64,000 nt of DNA from LMUY01 sp965198565 (GTDB lineage: Bacteria; Pseudomonadota; Alphaproteobacteria; Acetobacterales; Acetobacteraceae), in NCBI GenBank assembly GCA_965198565.1, contig OZ240665.1, positions 806,001 to 870,000 of the forward strand, written 5' to 3'. The notes beneath the pieces were generated by a model. That model saw only the letters and a list, made by a program, of their open reading frames with translations. It was not told the DNA's origin and did not search any database. The translations under genes and the position numbers were made by a program. Of this stretch, positions 50,551-60,050 are shown one piece after another (position 1 is the first letter of the stretch; the number at the start of each line of letters is the position of its first letter).

Positions 50551-51854
50551 TGTGGACCCCCGACGATCTGATGGGCGCCACAAGCGGCGCCATGCGCACG
50601 CTGTTCGGCGCGACCGGCGTCTCGATCGACACGCGCACCCTGCAGCCCGGCGACCTGTTCGTGGCCCTGCGCGGCGACCATGGCGATGGCCACGACCATG
50701 TGGCGGACGCGCTCGCCCGGGGTGCCGCGGGGGCGATGGTGCAGCGGGACCTGCCGGGCACCACGCTGCTGGTGCACGACACATTGGAGGCGCTGTGGGC
50801 GCTCGGCCGCTACGCCCGGGCGCGCTTTACCGGCCGGGCGGTGGCGATCACGGGCAGCGTCGGCAAGACCACGACCAAGGAGATGCTGCGCGTGGTGCTC
50901 GAGGCGGCTGGCCCCACGCATGCGGCCCAGGCGTCCTACAACAATCAATGGGGCGTGCCGCTCACCCTGGCGCGGCTGCCGCTTGGCGCGCAGTTTTTGG
51001 TGGCGGAAGTGGGCACCAACCATCCGGGCGAGATCGCGCCGCTGTCCAAGCTGGTGCGCCCGGATGTCGCGGTGATCACGGCGGTGGCGGCCGCCCATAT
51101 CGGCCATTTCGGCAGCCTGGACGCGATTGCCGACGAGAAATCCGCCATCGGCGAGGGGCTGCGGCCCGGCGGGATCGCCGTGGTGCCGGCGGACAGCCCA
51201 GCGCTCGGCCGCATCGCCGTGCGCGCCGCCCGCACCGACACGTTCGGCCTGGCGCAGGTGGCGAGCCAAACCCCCGACCAGGGCGGCACCGACGTCACCG
51301 CCGAGATCGAGGGCCGCACCGTGCAGTTCCGGGTGAACTCGCCGGGTCAGCACATGGTGCTGAACGCGCTGGCCGCGCTCACTGCCGCCAATGCGCTGGG
51401 CATCGACGGGGCGGTGGCGATCGGCGGGTTTCGGCCCGTCGCCGGGCGCGGGGTGCGGCGCAGCCTGGCCTCGGGGGTGAACCTGCTGGACGAGAGCTAT
51501 AACGCGAACGGCGCCTCCATGCGCGCCGCCCTGGCGCTGCTGCGCATGCAGCCGGGCCGCCGCGTGGCGGTGCTGGGCGACATGCTCGAGCTCGGCAGCT
51601 TCGGCCCGGCGGAACATGCGGGCCTGGCCCGCGCCGTGGAGGACGCGGCGGACCTGCTGTTTACCTGCGGCCCGCTGATGCAGCTCCTGTTCGACGCCGT
51701 GCCCGCCGCGCTGCGCGGTGCCCACGCCGCCGACAGCGCCGCGCTCGCCCCCGTCGTGGCGCAGGCGACCGGCGCGGGCGATGCCGTCCTGGTCAAGGGC
51801 AGCCTGGGCAGCCGGATGGCCACCGTGGTGCGCGCGCTGGAGGCGGTGGGCTGA
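50547..51854 (+). CDS. murF: UDP-MurNAc-tripeptide--D-Ala-D-Ala ligase MurF
   Basis: Ligase of 435 residues adding D-Ala-D-Ala. The N-terminal VSIDTRTLQPGDLFVAL, ATP loop ITGSVGKTTTKEM, YNNQWGVPLTLAR, and the C-terminal LLDESYNANGASM and VLGDMLELG are all diagnostic. It overlaps murE by 4 bp and mraY by 1 bp. Confidence 0.96.
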   Translation: MMWTPDDLMGATSGAMRTLFGATGVSIDTRTLQPGDLFVALRGDHGDGHDHVADALARGAAGAMVQRDLPGTTLLVHDTLEALWALGRYARARFTGRAVAITGSVGKTTTKEMLRVVLEAAGPTHAAQASYNNQWGVPLTLARLPLGAQFLVAEVGTNHPGEIAPLSKLVRPDVAVITAVAAAHIGHFGSLDAIADEKSAIGEGLRPGGIAVVPADSPALGRIAVRAARTDTFGLAQVASQTPDQGGTDVTAEIEGRTVQFRVNSPGQHMVLNALAALTAANALGIDGAVAIGGFRPVAGRGVRRSLASGVNLLDESYNANGASMRAALALLRMQPGRRVAVLGDMLELGSFGPAEHAGLARAVEDAADLLFTCGPLMQLLFDAVPAALRGAHAADSAALAPVVAQATGAGDAVLVKGSLGSRMATVVRALEAVG

Positions 51855-52942
51855 TGCTGCTCCTGCTCGCCCGCCCGTATGCCGATCAGTTCGCGCTGTT
51901 CAACCTGTTCCGCTACATCACCTTCCGGGCCGGCGCCGCCTGCCTCACCTCGCTGGTGATCGCCTTCCTGCTGGGGCCGAAGGTGATCCGCTGGCTACGC
52001 TCGGTGCAGCGCGGCGGGCAGCCGATTCGGCTCGACGGCCCAGAGCGCCACCTGATCGAGAAAAAGGGCACGCCCACGATGGGCGGCGTGCTGATGCTGC
52101 TGGCGATGGGCAGCTCGGTGCTGCTGTGGGGCAACCTGGCCAATGGCTACGTGTGGGCGGCGCTGCTGGTCACCTACGGCTACGGCCTGGTGGGCGTGGC
52201 GGACGACTTCCTCAAGCTGTCCCGCCGCAACACCAAGGGCGTCTCGGCGCGCGGCAAGCTGGTGGCGCAGTTGGTGATCGGGCTGATCGCGGCGGCCTGG
52301 ATGTCCTATCTCACCCGCGGGCCGCTCGGCACCGGGCTCACCATCCCGGTGTTCAAGGAGGTGCTGATCCCGTTCGGCTATGCGTTTCCGCTGGTGGGCA
52401 TGGTGGTGATGCTCGGCACCTCCAACGCGGTGAACCTGACCGACGGGCTGGACGGGCTGGCCATCGTGCCGACCATCATCGCCTGTGCCGTGTTCGCGCT
52501 GATCGCCTACCTGGTGGGCAACCGGGTGTTCGCCGACTACCTGCAGCTCAACCCGGTGCCCGGCACGGGCGAGCTGATGGTGTTCCTGGCGGCGTTGATC
52601 GGCGCGGGCATGGGCTTCCTGTGGTTCAATGCGCCGCCCGCCGCCGTGTTCATGGGCGACACCGGGAGCCTTGCTCTGGGCGGGGCCTTGGGCGCGGTGG
52701 CGGTGGCAACCAAGCATGAGATCGTGCTCGCCATCGTCGGCGGGTTGTTCGTGGTCGAGACCGTGTCCGTCATCGTGCAGGTGTTCTGGTTCAAGCGCAC
52801 CGGGCGCCGGGTGTTCCTAATGGCGCCGCTGCACCACCATTTCGAGAAGAAGGGCTGGGCGGAGCCGACCATCGTGATCCGGTTCTGGATCATCTCGATG
52901 ATCTTGGCCCTGGTCGGCCTGGCGACGCTGAAGATCCGATGA
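51854..52942 (+). CDS. mraY: Phospho-MurNAc-pentapeptide translocase MraY
   Basis: Ten-helix inner-membrane enzyme of 362 residues making lipid I from UDP-MurNAc-pentapeptide and undecaprenyl phosphate. KKGTPTMGG, the acidic pair in GVADDFLKL, NLTDGLDGLA and the HHHFEKKGW loop are present. The start ATG shares a base with the murF stop. It overlaps murD by 4 bp. Confidence 0.97.
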   Translation: MLLLLARPYADQFALFNLFRYITFRAGAACLTSLVIAFLLGPKVIRWLRSVQRGGQPIRLDGPERHLIEKKGTPTMGGVLMLLAMGSSVLLWGNLANGYVWAALLVTYGYGLVGVADDFLKLSRRNTKGVSARGKLVAQLVIGLIAAAWMSYLTRGPLGTGLTIPVFKEVLIPFGYAFPLVGMVVMLGTSNAVNLTDGLDGLAIVPTIIACAVFALIAYLVGNRVFADYLQLNPVPGTGELMVFLAALIGAGMGFLWFNAPPAAVFMGDTGSLALGGALGAVAVATKHEIVLAIVGGLFVVETVSVIVQVFWFKRTGRRVFLMAPLHHHFEKKGWAEPTIVIRFWIISMILALVGLATLKIR

Positions 52943-54306
52943 GCAGTTGGCCCCCCACCTTGTTCGCCGGCCGCCGCTACGCCGTGCTCGGCCTGGGGAA
53001 GAACGGCCTCCCCGCCGCCAACACGCTGGCTGCGATGGGCGCGGAGGTCACCGCCTGGGACGATATCAAGCCCTCTCCCTGTGGGAGAGGGCTGGGTGAG
53101 GGCCTTGCCGCCGGGATCAACCTCGCCGATCCCACCCCCAGCATCCGCAGCTATGACGCGCTCATCCTCTCCCCCGGCATCCCGCACCGCCTGCCCGCGC
53201 CGCACCCCGCTGCGGTCGCTGCCATCGCCGCCGGCGTGCCGATCTGGAGCGACGCCGAGCTGCTCTACCAGGCGGTGCGGGCCGCCGGGTCACGCGCGCG
53301 CTTCGTCGGCATCACCGGCACCAACGGCAAATCCACCACCACGGCGCTGGTCGCGCACATCCTCGCTGCGGCAGGCCGGACGGTCGCCGCAGGGGGCAAT
53401 CTCGGCCCCACCGCGCTGGCCTTGCCGCTTCTCGACCACAATGGATTGTACGTTTTGGAGATGTCCTCCTATATGTTGGAGCGAATCGGCTCGTTGCGGT
53501 TCGATGCCGCGGTGATGCTCAACCTCAGCCCCGACCATCTGGACCGCCATGGCGACATGGCAGGCTACGCCGCCGCCAAGCGCGCGATCTTCGACCGCCA
53601 GACCATGGGCGACCTCGCCGTGGCGGGCGTGGACGATGCGGCGAGCCGCGCCATGGCGGCCGAGCTGGGCGCCATCACGGTCTCGGGCGCGCGCCGGGCC
53701 GATGTCTGGTGCGACGCCGGGGTTCTGCGCGACGCGGCCGGCCCCATCCTGGCGATGGCGGACGCGCCCACCTTGCCCGGCGCGCACAATGCGCAGAACG
53801 CCGCTGCCGCCGCCGCCGTGGCGCTGCATCTGGGGGTCGGCCGCGCCGAACTGGCGGAGGCGATCACCAGCTTCCCCGGCCTGCCGCACCGGCAGCAGCG
53901 CGTCGCCAGCATCGAAGGCGTGGCCTATGTCGACGACAGCAAGGCCACCAATGCCGACGCCGCGGCCTGCGCGCTGGCGTGCTACGAGCGCATCGTCTGG
54001 ATCATCGGCGGGGTCAGCAAGGCGGGCGGCGTCGCCCCGCTGGCGCCGTTCTTCCCGCGCATCACCCACGCGCTGCTGATCGGGCGGGACGCGGCCTTGC
54101 TCGCCGCGCAGTTGGGGGACGTGCCGCACGAGGTCGTCGGCACGCTCGATCGCGCGGTGCCCGCTGCCCGCGCCGCCGCCGCGCGCACCGGGGCGGAGGT
54201 GGTGCTGCTGTCGCCGGCCTGCGCCTCGTTCGACCAGTTCTCCGGCTTCGAGGCGCGCGGCCGCCGCTTTGCCGAGCTGGTGCACACGATGATGGAGGCG
54301 CGGTGA
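52939..54306 (+). CDS. murD: UDP-MurNAc-L-Ala--D-Glu ligase MurD with in-frame palindromic repeat
   Basis: Cytoplasmic ligase of 455 residues adding D-Glu to UDP-MurNAc-L-Ala. The N-terminal Rossmann domain has VLGLGKNGLPAANTL, then the ATP loop ITGTNGKSTTTALV (Lys131), LNLSPDHLDRHG and the C-terminal YVDDSKATNADAA. Residues about 44-55 (KPSPCGRGLGEG) are encoded by a palindromic repeat at 53071-53102, inserted after the second strand of the UDP-binding domain (TAWDDI), in a loop near the nucleotide site. The frame is preserved, so the protein probably tolerates it. It overlaps mraY (4 bp) and ftsW (1 bp). Confidence 0.95.
   Translation: MSSWPPTLFAGRRYAVLGLGKNGLPAANTLAAMGAEVTAWDDIKPSPCGRGLGEGLAAGINLADPTPSIRSYDALILSPGIPHRLPAPHPAAVAAIAAGVPIWSDAELLYQAVRAAGSRARFVGITGTNGKSTTTALVAHILAAAGRTVAAGGNLGPTALALPLLDHNGLYVLEMSSYMLERIGSLRFDAAVMLNLSPDHLDRHGDMAGYAAAKRAIFDRQTMGDLAVAGVDDAASRAMAAELGAITVSGARRADVWCDAGVLRDAAGPILAMADAPTLPGAHNAQNAAAAAAVALHLGVGRAELAEAITSFPGLPHRQQRVASIEGVAYVDDSKATNADAAACALACYERIVWIIGGVSKAGGVAPLAPFFPRITHALLIGRDAALLAAQLGDVPHEVVGTLDRAVPAARAAAARTGAEVVLLSPACASFDQFSGFEARGRRFAELVHTMMEAR
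53071..53102 (+). repeat. Palindromic repeat inserted in frame in murD
   Basis: Hairpin arms ccctctccc (53071-53079) and gggagaggg (53083-53091) with loop tgt, then ctgggtgaggg. This is the same sequence as the repeat family elsewhere in the window, in the orientation whose plus strand reads KPSPCGRGLGEG. Confidence 0.93.
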
Positions 54307-55427
54307 TGGCCACGCTCTCGCGCGCCGACAACTCCGTGCTGGGCCGCTGGTGGTGGACGGTGGACCGCGTGACGCTGCTCGCCATCGCCGTGCTGATCGG
54401 CTTCGGCTACGTCATGATGCTGGCCGCGAGCCCATCCGTGGCCGACCGCATTCATGTCAACCGCGACAGCTTCATCCTCAAGCAGGTGGTGTTCCTGCTG
54501 CTGGCGGCGGCGGTGATCGTGGCCGTGTCGCTGCTCTCGCCGCGGGGCGTGCGGCGGCTGGCGATTGCAGGCTGCATCATCGCGCTGGCGCTGACGGCGC
54601 TCACGCTGGTGGCGGGCGTGGAGATCAAGGGTGCGCGGCGTTGGATCGCGCTGCCGGGCCTGTCGCTGCAGCCGTCCGAGTTCCTCAAGCCGTGCTTTGC
54701 CGTGGTGGCCGCCTGGCTGATCGCGGAGGGGCGGCGCAGCCGGGGCTTCCCGGGCACGGCGATCGCGTTCGGCCTGTTCGGGCTGATCCTGCTGCTGCTG
54801 AAGAGCCAGCCGGACATCGGCATGCTCGCGGTGGTGACGGCGGTGTTCTTCGCCCAACTCTTCGTGGCCGGCATGAACCTGTTCTTCGTCGCCGTGAGCG
54901 TGGGCGCGCTGATGACGTCGGGCGTGGGGGCATACCTGTTGTTCCCGCACGTGCGCAGCCGCGTGACACGCTTCCTCAACCCGGCTTCGGGCGACAGCTA
55001 CCAGGTGAACATGGCGCTGGAGGCGTTCGGCAACGGCGGCTTGCTCGGCCGCGGCCCCGGCGAAGGCCGCGTGAAGGACCTGCTGCCCGACGCGCATGCG
55101 GATTTCGTGTTCGCCGTGATGGGCGAGGAGTTCGGCATGATCGTGTGCTGCCTCGTGCTGGGCGTGTTCGCGCTGATCGTCATGCGCGGGCTGGCGCGGA
55201 TGCTGGCGGAGCATGACGAGTTCATCGTGTTCGCCTCCGCCGGGCTGGTGACGAGTTTTGGCTTGCAGGCGTTCGTGAACATGGCGAGTTCGCTGCACCT
55301 GATCCCGACCAAGGGCATGACGTTGCCGTTCGTGAGCTACGGCGGCTCGTCGGTGCTAGCGGTGGCGCTCGGCATGGGCATGCTGCTGGCTTTGACCCGG
55401 CGGCGCCTGCGGGACGACGCGCTTTGA
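54306..55427 (+). CDS. ftsW: Septal peptidoglycan polymerase FtsW
   Basis: SEDS-family glycosyltransferase of 373 residues with about ten membrane helices, polymerising lipid II at the septum with FtsI. WIALPGLSLQPSEFLKP, KSQPDIGMLAVV, LLPDAHADFVFAVMGEEFG and LPFVSYGGSS are diagnostic. The ATG at 54306 overlaps the murD stop by 1 bp. Confidence 0.96.
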   Translation: MATLSRADNSVLGRWWWTVDRVTLLAIAVLIGFGYVMMLAASPSVADRIHVNRDSFILKQVVFLLLAAAVIVAVSLLSPRGVRRLAIAGCIIALALTALTLVAGVEIKGARRWIALPGLSLQPSEFLKPCFAVVAAWLIAEGRRSRGFPGTAIAFGLFGLILLLLKSQPDIGMLAVVTAVFFAQLFVAGMNLFFVAVSVGALMTSGVGAYLLFPHVRSRVTRFLNPASGDSYQVNMALEAFGNGGLLGRGPGEGRVKDLLPDAHADFVFAVMGEEFGMIVCCLVLGVFALIVMRGLARMLAEHDEFIVFASAGLVTSFGLQAFVNMASSLHLIPTKGMTLPFVSYGGSSVLAVALGMGMLLALTRRRLRDDAL

Positions 55428-55476
55428 ACGCCCGGCACATAGCCGCCACGCCAACCCTATGCGCCGGGCGGACAGC

Positions 55477-56574
55477 ATGAGAGGCCCGGCGGTGCAGCCG
55501 ATCGTCGTCGCGGCGGGGGGAACCGGCGGGCACTTCTTCCCGGCCGAGGCGCTGGCCAACGAATTGGTGTCGCGCGGGCAACGCGTGGTGCTGATGACGG
55601 ACGCGCGTGCGGCGGCGAAATTGCCGGCGAGCTTTGCCGAACGCGAGGTGTTCGTGTTGCGCGGTGCGGGGATCGCCGGGCGCGGATGGCGTCGCCAGGC
55701 GGGCGCGGCTGCGGCATTGGCGGCGGGAACGCTGCAGGCCCGCACGGCGCTGGCGCGGCTGAACGCGGCGGCGGTGGTGGGCTTCGGCGGCTACCCGGTG
55801 GTGGCGCCCGTATTGGCGACGCGGCTGCTGCGGCATCGCCCGCCGGTGATTTTGCACGACCAGAACGCGGTGCTCGGCGGCGCCAACCGGAGCATGGCGC
55901 GGTTTGCCGCCGCCGTTGCGTTGAGCTTCGAGCGGGTGGCGCGCGTGCCGGCTGGTGTCGCGACCGTCGTCACCGGCAACCCGGTGCGGCGGGAGTTTGC
56001 GGTGGCGACGGAGCGGGATGCGGGGCCGCTGCGCCTGCTCGTGCTGGGGGGTTCCTTAGGCGCGCGCGTGTTCAGCGACATCGTTCCAGAGGCACTCGCG
56101 GCGCTGCCTGCGGGCTTGCGCGAGCGGCTCGCCGTCACCCAGCAATGCCGCGCGGAGGATCTGGAGCGCGTAGGCCAGGCCTATGCCGCCTCGGGGATCG
56201 CGGCTGAGCTGTCGACGTTCTTTACCGACGTTCCTGCCCGGCTGTGCGCCGCCACGCTGTTCATCGGCCGCGCGGGCGGCTCGACGGTGGCCGAACTCGC
56301 CGCCTCCAGCACGGCCGCCATCCTGGTGCCGCTGCCGATTGCGGTGAACGACGAGCAGGGCGCCAATGCGCAGGCCTTAGTGGACGCGGGCGGCGCCGTG
56401 CTGATCCGTCAGCCGGAGTTTACCGCGGCCTTCCTGACAGCGCGGCTCGCAGCATTGCTCTGCGACCCGGCGGCGCTGGCTCGCATGGGCGCAGCCTCGC
56501 GCGCCATCGCGCATCCGGACGCGGCCGCGCGCCTGGCGGACCTCGTGCTGCAGCACGCGCAGGTGCGGGCATGA
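55477..56574 (+). CDS. murG: Lipid II synthase MurG
   Basis: GT28 transferase of 365 residues adding GlcNAc to lipid I at the inner face of the membrane. GGTGGHFFPAEALA at the N-terminus, VGFGGYPVVAPVLA, VTGNPVRREF, LGGSLGARVFSD and GRAGGSTVAELAA followed by PLPIAVNDEQ are present. I chose the ATG at 55477; an ATG at 55459 would add MRRADS. Neither has a strong ribosome site. It overlaps murC by 4 bp. Confidence 0.95.
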   Translation: MRGPAVQPIVVAAGGTGGHFFPAEALANELVSRGQRVVLMTDARAAAKLPASFAEREVFVLRGAGIAGRGWRRQAGAAAALAAGTLQARTALARLNAAAVVGFGGYPVVAPVLATRLLRHRPPVILHDQNAVLGGANRSMARFAAAVALSFERVARVPAGVATVVTGNPVRREFAVATERDAGPLRLLVLGGSLGARVFSDIVPEALAALPAGLRERLAVTQQCRAEDLERVGQAYAASGIAAELSTFFTDVPARLCAATLFIGRAGGSTVAELAASSTAAILVPLPIAVNDEQGANAQALVDAGGAVLIRQPEFTAAFLTARLAALLCDPAALARMGAASRAIAHPDAAARLADLVLQHAQVRA

Positions 56575-57995
56575 GGGCGCTGCCGCTCAGCATCGGCACG
56601 ATCCATTTCGTCGGCATCGGCGGCATCGGCATGTCGGGCATCGCCGAGGTGCTGTACAATCTCGGCTACGCGGTGCAGGGCAGCGACATCGCCGACAGCG
56701 CGAACGTCCGCCGGCTGCGCGAGAACGGCATTGCAGTGGCGGTGGGGCACGACGCGGCCAATCTGGGCAACGCGCAGGTGGTGGTGACGTCCAGCGCGGT
56801 GCGGCGGGACAACCCGGAAGTGGTGGCGGCCCGCGCACGGCTGATCCCGGTGGTGCGCCGGGCCGAAATGCTGGCCGAGCTGATGCGGTTGCGCTGGTCG
56901 ATCGCGGTTGGCGGCACCCATGGCAAGACCACCACCACCTCGATGGTCGCCGCCGTGCTGGAGGCCGCGCATCTCGACCCGACGGTGATCAACGGCGGCA
57001 TCATCAACGCCTACGGCACCAACACGCGCCTGGGCGAAGGCGACTGGATGGTGGTGGAGGCGGACGAAAGCGACGGCTCCTTCCTGCGCCTGCCCGCGGT
57101 GATCGCCGTGGTGACCAACATGGACGCGGAACACCTCGACCACTGGGGCAGCGCCGAGGCGATGACGGCGGGCTACGACCAGTTCGTCGGCAACATCCCG
57201 TTCTATGGCTTTGCCGTGTTGTGCATCGACCATCCGGCGGTGCAGCAGATGATCCCGCACGTGTCGGACCGCCGCATCATCACCTACGGGTTCAGCCCGC
57301 AGGCCGATATCCGCGCCGAGCGGCTGATCAGCGACCGCTTAGGCGCAACCTTCGAGGTGATGGTGACGGACCGGCTGCGCAACCGGTCGCGCCGCATGGG
57401 CCCGTTCCGCCTGCCGATGCTAGGGCAGCACAACGTGTCGAACGCGCTGGCGGCGCTGGCGATCGGCGTGGAAATGGAGATCGACGAGGCGACGCTGAAA
57501 AGTGCGCTGGCGAGCTTCCGCGGCGTGAAGCGGCGCTTTACGAAAACAGGCGAGTCGGGCGGCATCACCGTGATCGACGATTACGGACACCATCCGGTGG
57601 AGATCATGGCGGTGCTGAAGGCCGCGCGGCAGGCGGGGGCGCGCGACGTGGTGGCGGTGGTGCAGCCGCACCGCTACTCGCGCCTGCAATCGCTGTTCGC
57701 CGAGTTCTGCACCTGCTTGAACGACGCGGGCACGGTGATCGTGGCGGATGTGTATGCGGCGGGCGAGGCGCCGATCGCCGGTGTCACGCGCGATGCGCTG
57801 GTGGATGGGTTGCGCGCGAATGGGCATCGCAGCGTGGTGCCGCTGCCCGGGCCGGAGCACCTGGCGGAGATGATCCACGCGATCGCCAAGCCGGGCGACA
57901 TGGTGGTGTGCCTGGGTGCCGGGAACATCACGGCTTGGGCGGCGGCGCTGCCGGGCCAGTTGACGGCGCTGCAGGCCGGGAGGCGGTCGGCATGA
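56571..57995 (+). CDS. murC: UDP-MurNAc--L-Ala ligase MurC
   Basis: Ligase of 474 residues that starts the stem peptide. FVGIGGIGMSGIAEVL, ATP loop GGTHGKTTTTSMV (Lys119), EADESDGSF, NMDAEHLDHW and DDYGHHPVEI are all present. It overlaps murG by 4 bp but is followed by a 202-bp gap holding a repeat pair before murB, one of the few breaks in the cluster. Confidence 0.97.
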   Translation: MRALPLSIGTIHFVGIGGIGMSGIAEVLYNLGYAVQGSDIADSANVRRLRENGIAVAVGHDAANLGNAQVVVTSSAVRRDNPEVVAARARLIPVVRRAEMLAELMRLRWSIAVGGTHGKTTTTSMVAAVLEAAHLDPTVINGGIINAYGTNTRLGEGDWMVVEADESDGSFLRLPAVIAVVTNMDAEHLDHWGSAEAMTAGYDQFVGNIPFYGFAVLCIDHPAVQQMIPHVSDRRIITYGFSPQADIRAERLISDRLGATFEVMVTDRLRNRSRRMGPFRLPMLGQHNVSNALAALAIGVEMEIDEATLKSALASFRGVKRRFTKTGESGGITVIDDYGHHPVEIMAVLKAARQAGARDVVAVVQPHRYSRLQSLFAEFCTCLNDAGTVIVADVYAAGEAPIAGVTRDALVDGLRANGHRSVVPLPGPEHLAEMIHAIAKPGDMVVCLGAGNITAWAAALPGQLTALQAGRRSA

Positions 57996-58044
57996 TGCGG
58001 CGGCCCTCAGCCATTGCGCAGAACGGGCGCATCTCAACTCTTCT

Positions 58045-58160
58045 CCCTCTTCCGCGGGCGGGAGAGGGTCGGGGTGAAGGTGCGAGCGCTGCTCCTGACG
58101 GGTGTGCCAGTGTCCAAGACGCCCTCACCCCGACCCTCTCCCGTGAAGAACGGGAGAGGG
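58045..58160. repeat. Inverted repeat pair between murC and murB
   Basis: Copy 1 (58045-58080) is an imperfect hairpin followed by tcggggtgaagg. Copy 2 (58122-58160) is a ccctcacccc tail plus a ccctctcccg/cgggagaggg hairpin. Tails face inward. It fills most of the 202-bp gap 57996-58197. No gene is visible in the gap. Confidence 0.88.
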
Positions 58161-58197
58161 AGCAGCCACGTGTGTTGAATGGGTGGTCGTGCGCACA

Positions 58198-59133
58198 ATG
58201 ATGCCCCAGCCCACTCCCAACACCCTGCTCGACCGCCTGCCGCCACTGGCCGGCCGCGTACTGGCGCTCGCGGCGTTGGCGCCGTTCACCTGGTTCCGCG
58301 TCGGTGGCCCGGCGGAAGTTCTCGTCCGCCCGGCCAGCGTGAAAGACCTGACGACGCTCTTGCAGCACCTGCCGGCGGACGCGCCGCTGACGGTGCTTGG
58401 CGCTGCGTCCAACATCATCGTGCGCGATGGCGGCATCACCGGCGTGGTGGTGCGGCTCGCGCGTGGGTTCGCAGAGGTTAAGGTGGAACCTAAGGGCATC
58501 ATAGCGGGCGCTGCGGCGCTGGACGCCACGGTGGCGGAACATGCCGCGGCGGCCGGGCTGAGCGGGCTCGAGTTCCTCTCCGGCATTCCAGGCTCGATCG
58601 GCGGCGCAATCGCGATGAACGCCGGCGCGTACGGCGGGGACGTCGCGGGTTGCCTCGACTGGGCCGAAATCGTCACCGCGGCGGGGCCGAGCCGATTGGA
58701 CGCAGCGGCACTGCACCTCGCGTACCGCCATGCCGCGCTGCCCGCGGGCGCTATCGTCACCCGCGCGCGCTTCCATGCCCGGCCCGGCGACCCGGCCGCC
58801 ATTGCAGCGCGCATGGCGGACATCCGTGCCAGCCGCGAAGCCACGCAGCCTGTTCGCGCGCGCACCGGCGGCTCCACCTTCCGCAACCCGCCCGACATGA
58901 AGGCCTGGGAGCTGATCGACGCGGCTGGCTGCCGTGGCCTCGGGCGCGGCGGGGCGCAAGTCAGCGAGAAGCACTGCAATTTCCTGCTCAACACCGGCAC
59001 CGCGACGGCCGCCGATCTCGAGGGATTGGGCGAGGAAGTGCGGCGCCGGGTGCATGCGATGAGCGGTGTGGCGCTCGAGTGGGAAATCAAGCGGCTCGGC
59101 GTGCCCCGCGCGCGCGCGGAGGTGGTGGCATGA
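58198..59133 (+). CDS. murB: UDP-N-acetylenolpyruvoylglucosamine reductase MurB
   Basis: FAD enzyme of 311 residues that makes UDP-MurNAc. TWFRVGGPAEVLVRP, LGAASNIIVRDGG, GIPGSIGGAIAMNAGAYGGD, and RTGGSTFRNPP with the catalytic Ser are present, and KHCNFLLNTGTATAADLEGL closes the fold. I start it at the ATG at 58198 (MMPQPTP); a GTG at 58183 is possible. It overlaps ddl by 4 bp. Confidence 0.95.
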   Translation: MMPQPTPNTLLDRLPPLAGRVLALAALAPFTWFRVGGPAEVLVRPASVKDLTTLLQHLPADAPLTVLGAASNIIVRDGGITGVVVRLARGFAEVKVEPKGIIAGAAALDATVAEHAAAAGLSGLEFLSGIPGSIGGAIAMNAGAYGGDVAGCLDWAEIVTAAGPSRLDAAALHLAYRHAALPAGAIVTRARFHARPGDPAAIAARMADIRASREATQPVRARTGGSTFRNPPDMKAWELIDAAGCRGLGRGGAQVSEKHCNFLLNTGTATAADLEGLGEEVRRRVHAMSGVALEWEIKRLGVPRARAEVVA

Positions 59134-60050
59134 CGGTGGTTGCGGTGCTGTACGGCGGCATTTCCGCCGAGCGCGAGGTGAGCCTCAGCAGCGGCCGCGC
59201 GGTGATCGCGGCCCTCGGCGAGGCGGGGTTCGAGGTGCGGCCGATCGAGGTCGGGCCCGACCTCGCGACCACTCTGGCCGCGCTCACGCCCGCGCCGGAC
59301 GTGGTGTTCAACGCGCTGCATGGCCGCTTCGGCGAGGATGGCCGTATTCAGGGCGTACTGGACTGGTTAGGCATTCCCTATACCCATTCTGGAGTGCGCG
59401 CCTCGGCGCTGGCGATGGACAAGCAAGCGGCCAAGACGGTGCTCGCCGCCGCCGGGCTGCCCGTGGCGGAAGGACGGGTGGTGTCGCCCGAGGAGCTCGC
59501 GGCGGCGGACCCGATCGCGCTGCCGTACGTGGTCAAGCCGGTGAACGAGGGCTCGTCGGTCGGCGTGGAGCTGATGCGCGCGGGCGGCAACCGCCGGGCC
59601 CTCGTGGCGACCACGTGGCAGTTCGGCACGCAGATCCTGGTCGAGGAATACGTGCCCGGGCGCGAGATCACCGTCGGCGTGATGGGCGACCGCGCGCTGA
59701 CCATCACCGACATCACGCCGCCGGCCGATAGTTTCTACGACTACGAAGCGAAATACACCTACGGCGTGACCGATCGCTCGGTACCGGCGCAGATGCACCC
59801 GGAGGCGTTTGCCGCCGCGCTGGATTTCGCCTTGCGGGCGCATCGGGCGCTGGGCTGCCGGGGCGCCAGCCGCACGGACTTCCGCTACGACGACACGCGC
59901 GGCGAGCCGGGCCGCCTGGTGGTGCTGGAAGTGAACACCCAACCGGGCATGACGCCGTCCTCCTTGCTGCCGCAGCAGGCTGCATACTTAGGCATCTCCT
60001 TTCCCGAGCTGTGCCGCTGGCTGGTGGAGAACGCGGCATGCCGGGAGTGA
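59130..60050 (+). CDS. ddl: D-alanine--D-alanine ligase
   Basis: ATP-grasp ligase of 306 residues supplying D-Ala-D-Ala to MurF. The N-terminal VLYGGISAEREVSLSSG, HGRFGEDGRIQG, MDKQAAKTVL, KPVNEGSSVGVE, and the metal-binding EVNTQPGMTPSSLLP are present. It overlaps murB by 4 bp and ftsQ by 13 bp. Confidence 0.96.
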   Translation: MTVVAVLYGGISAEREVSLSSGRAVIAALGEAGFEVRPIEVGPDLATTLAALTPAPDVVFNALHGRFGEDGRIQGVLDWLGIPYTHSGVRASALAMDKQAAKTVLAAAGLPVAEGRVVSPEELAAADPIALPYVVKPVNEGSSVGVELMRAGGNRRALVATTWQFGTQILVEEYVPGREITVGVMGDRALTITDITPPADSFYDYEAKYTYGVTDRSVPAQMHPEAFAAALDFALRAHRALGCRGASRTDFRYDDTRGEPGRLVVLEVNTQPGMTPSSLLPQQAAYLGISFPELCRWLVENAACRE

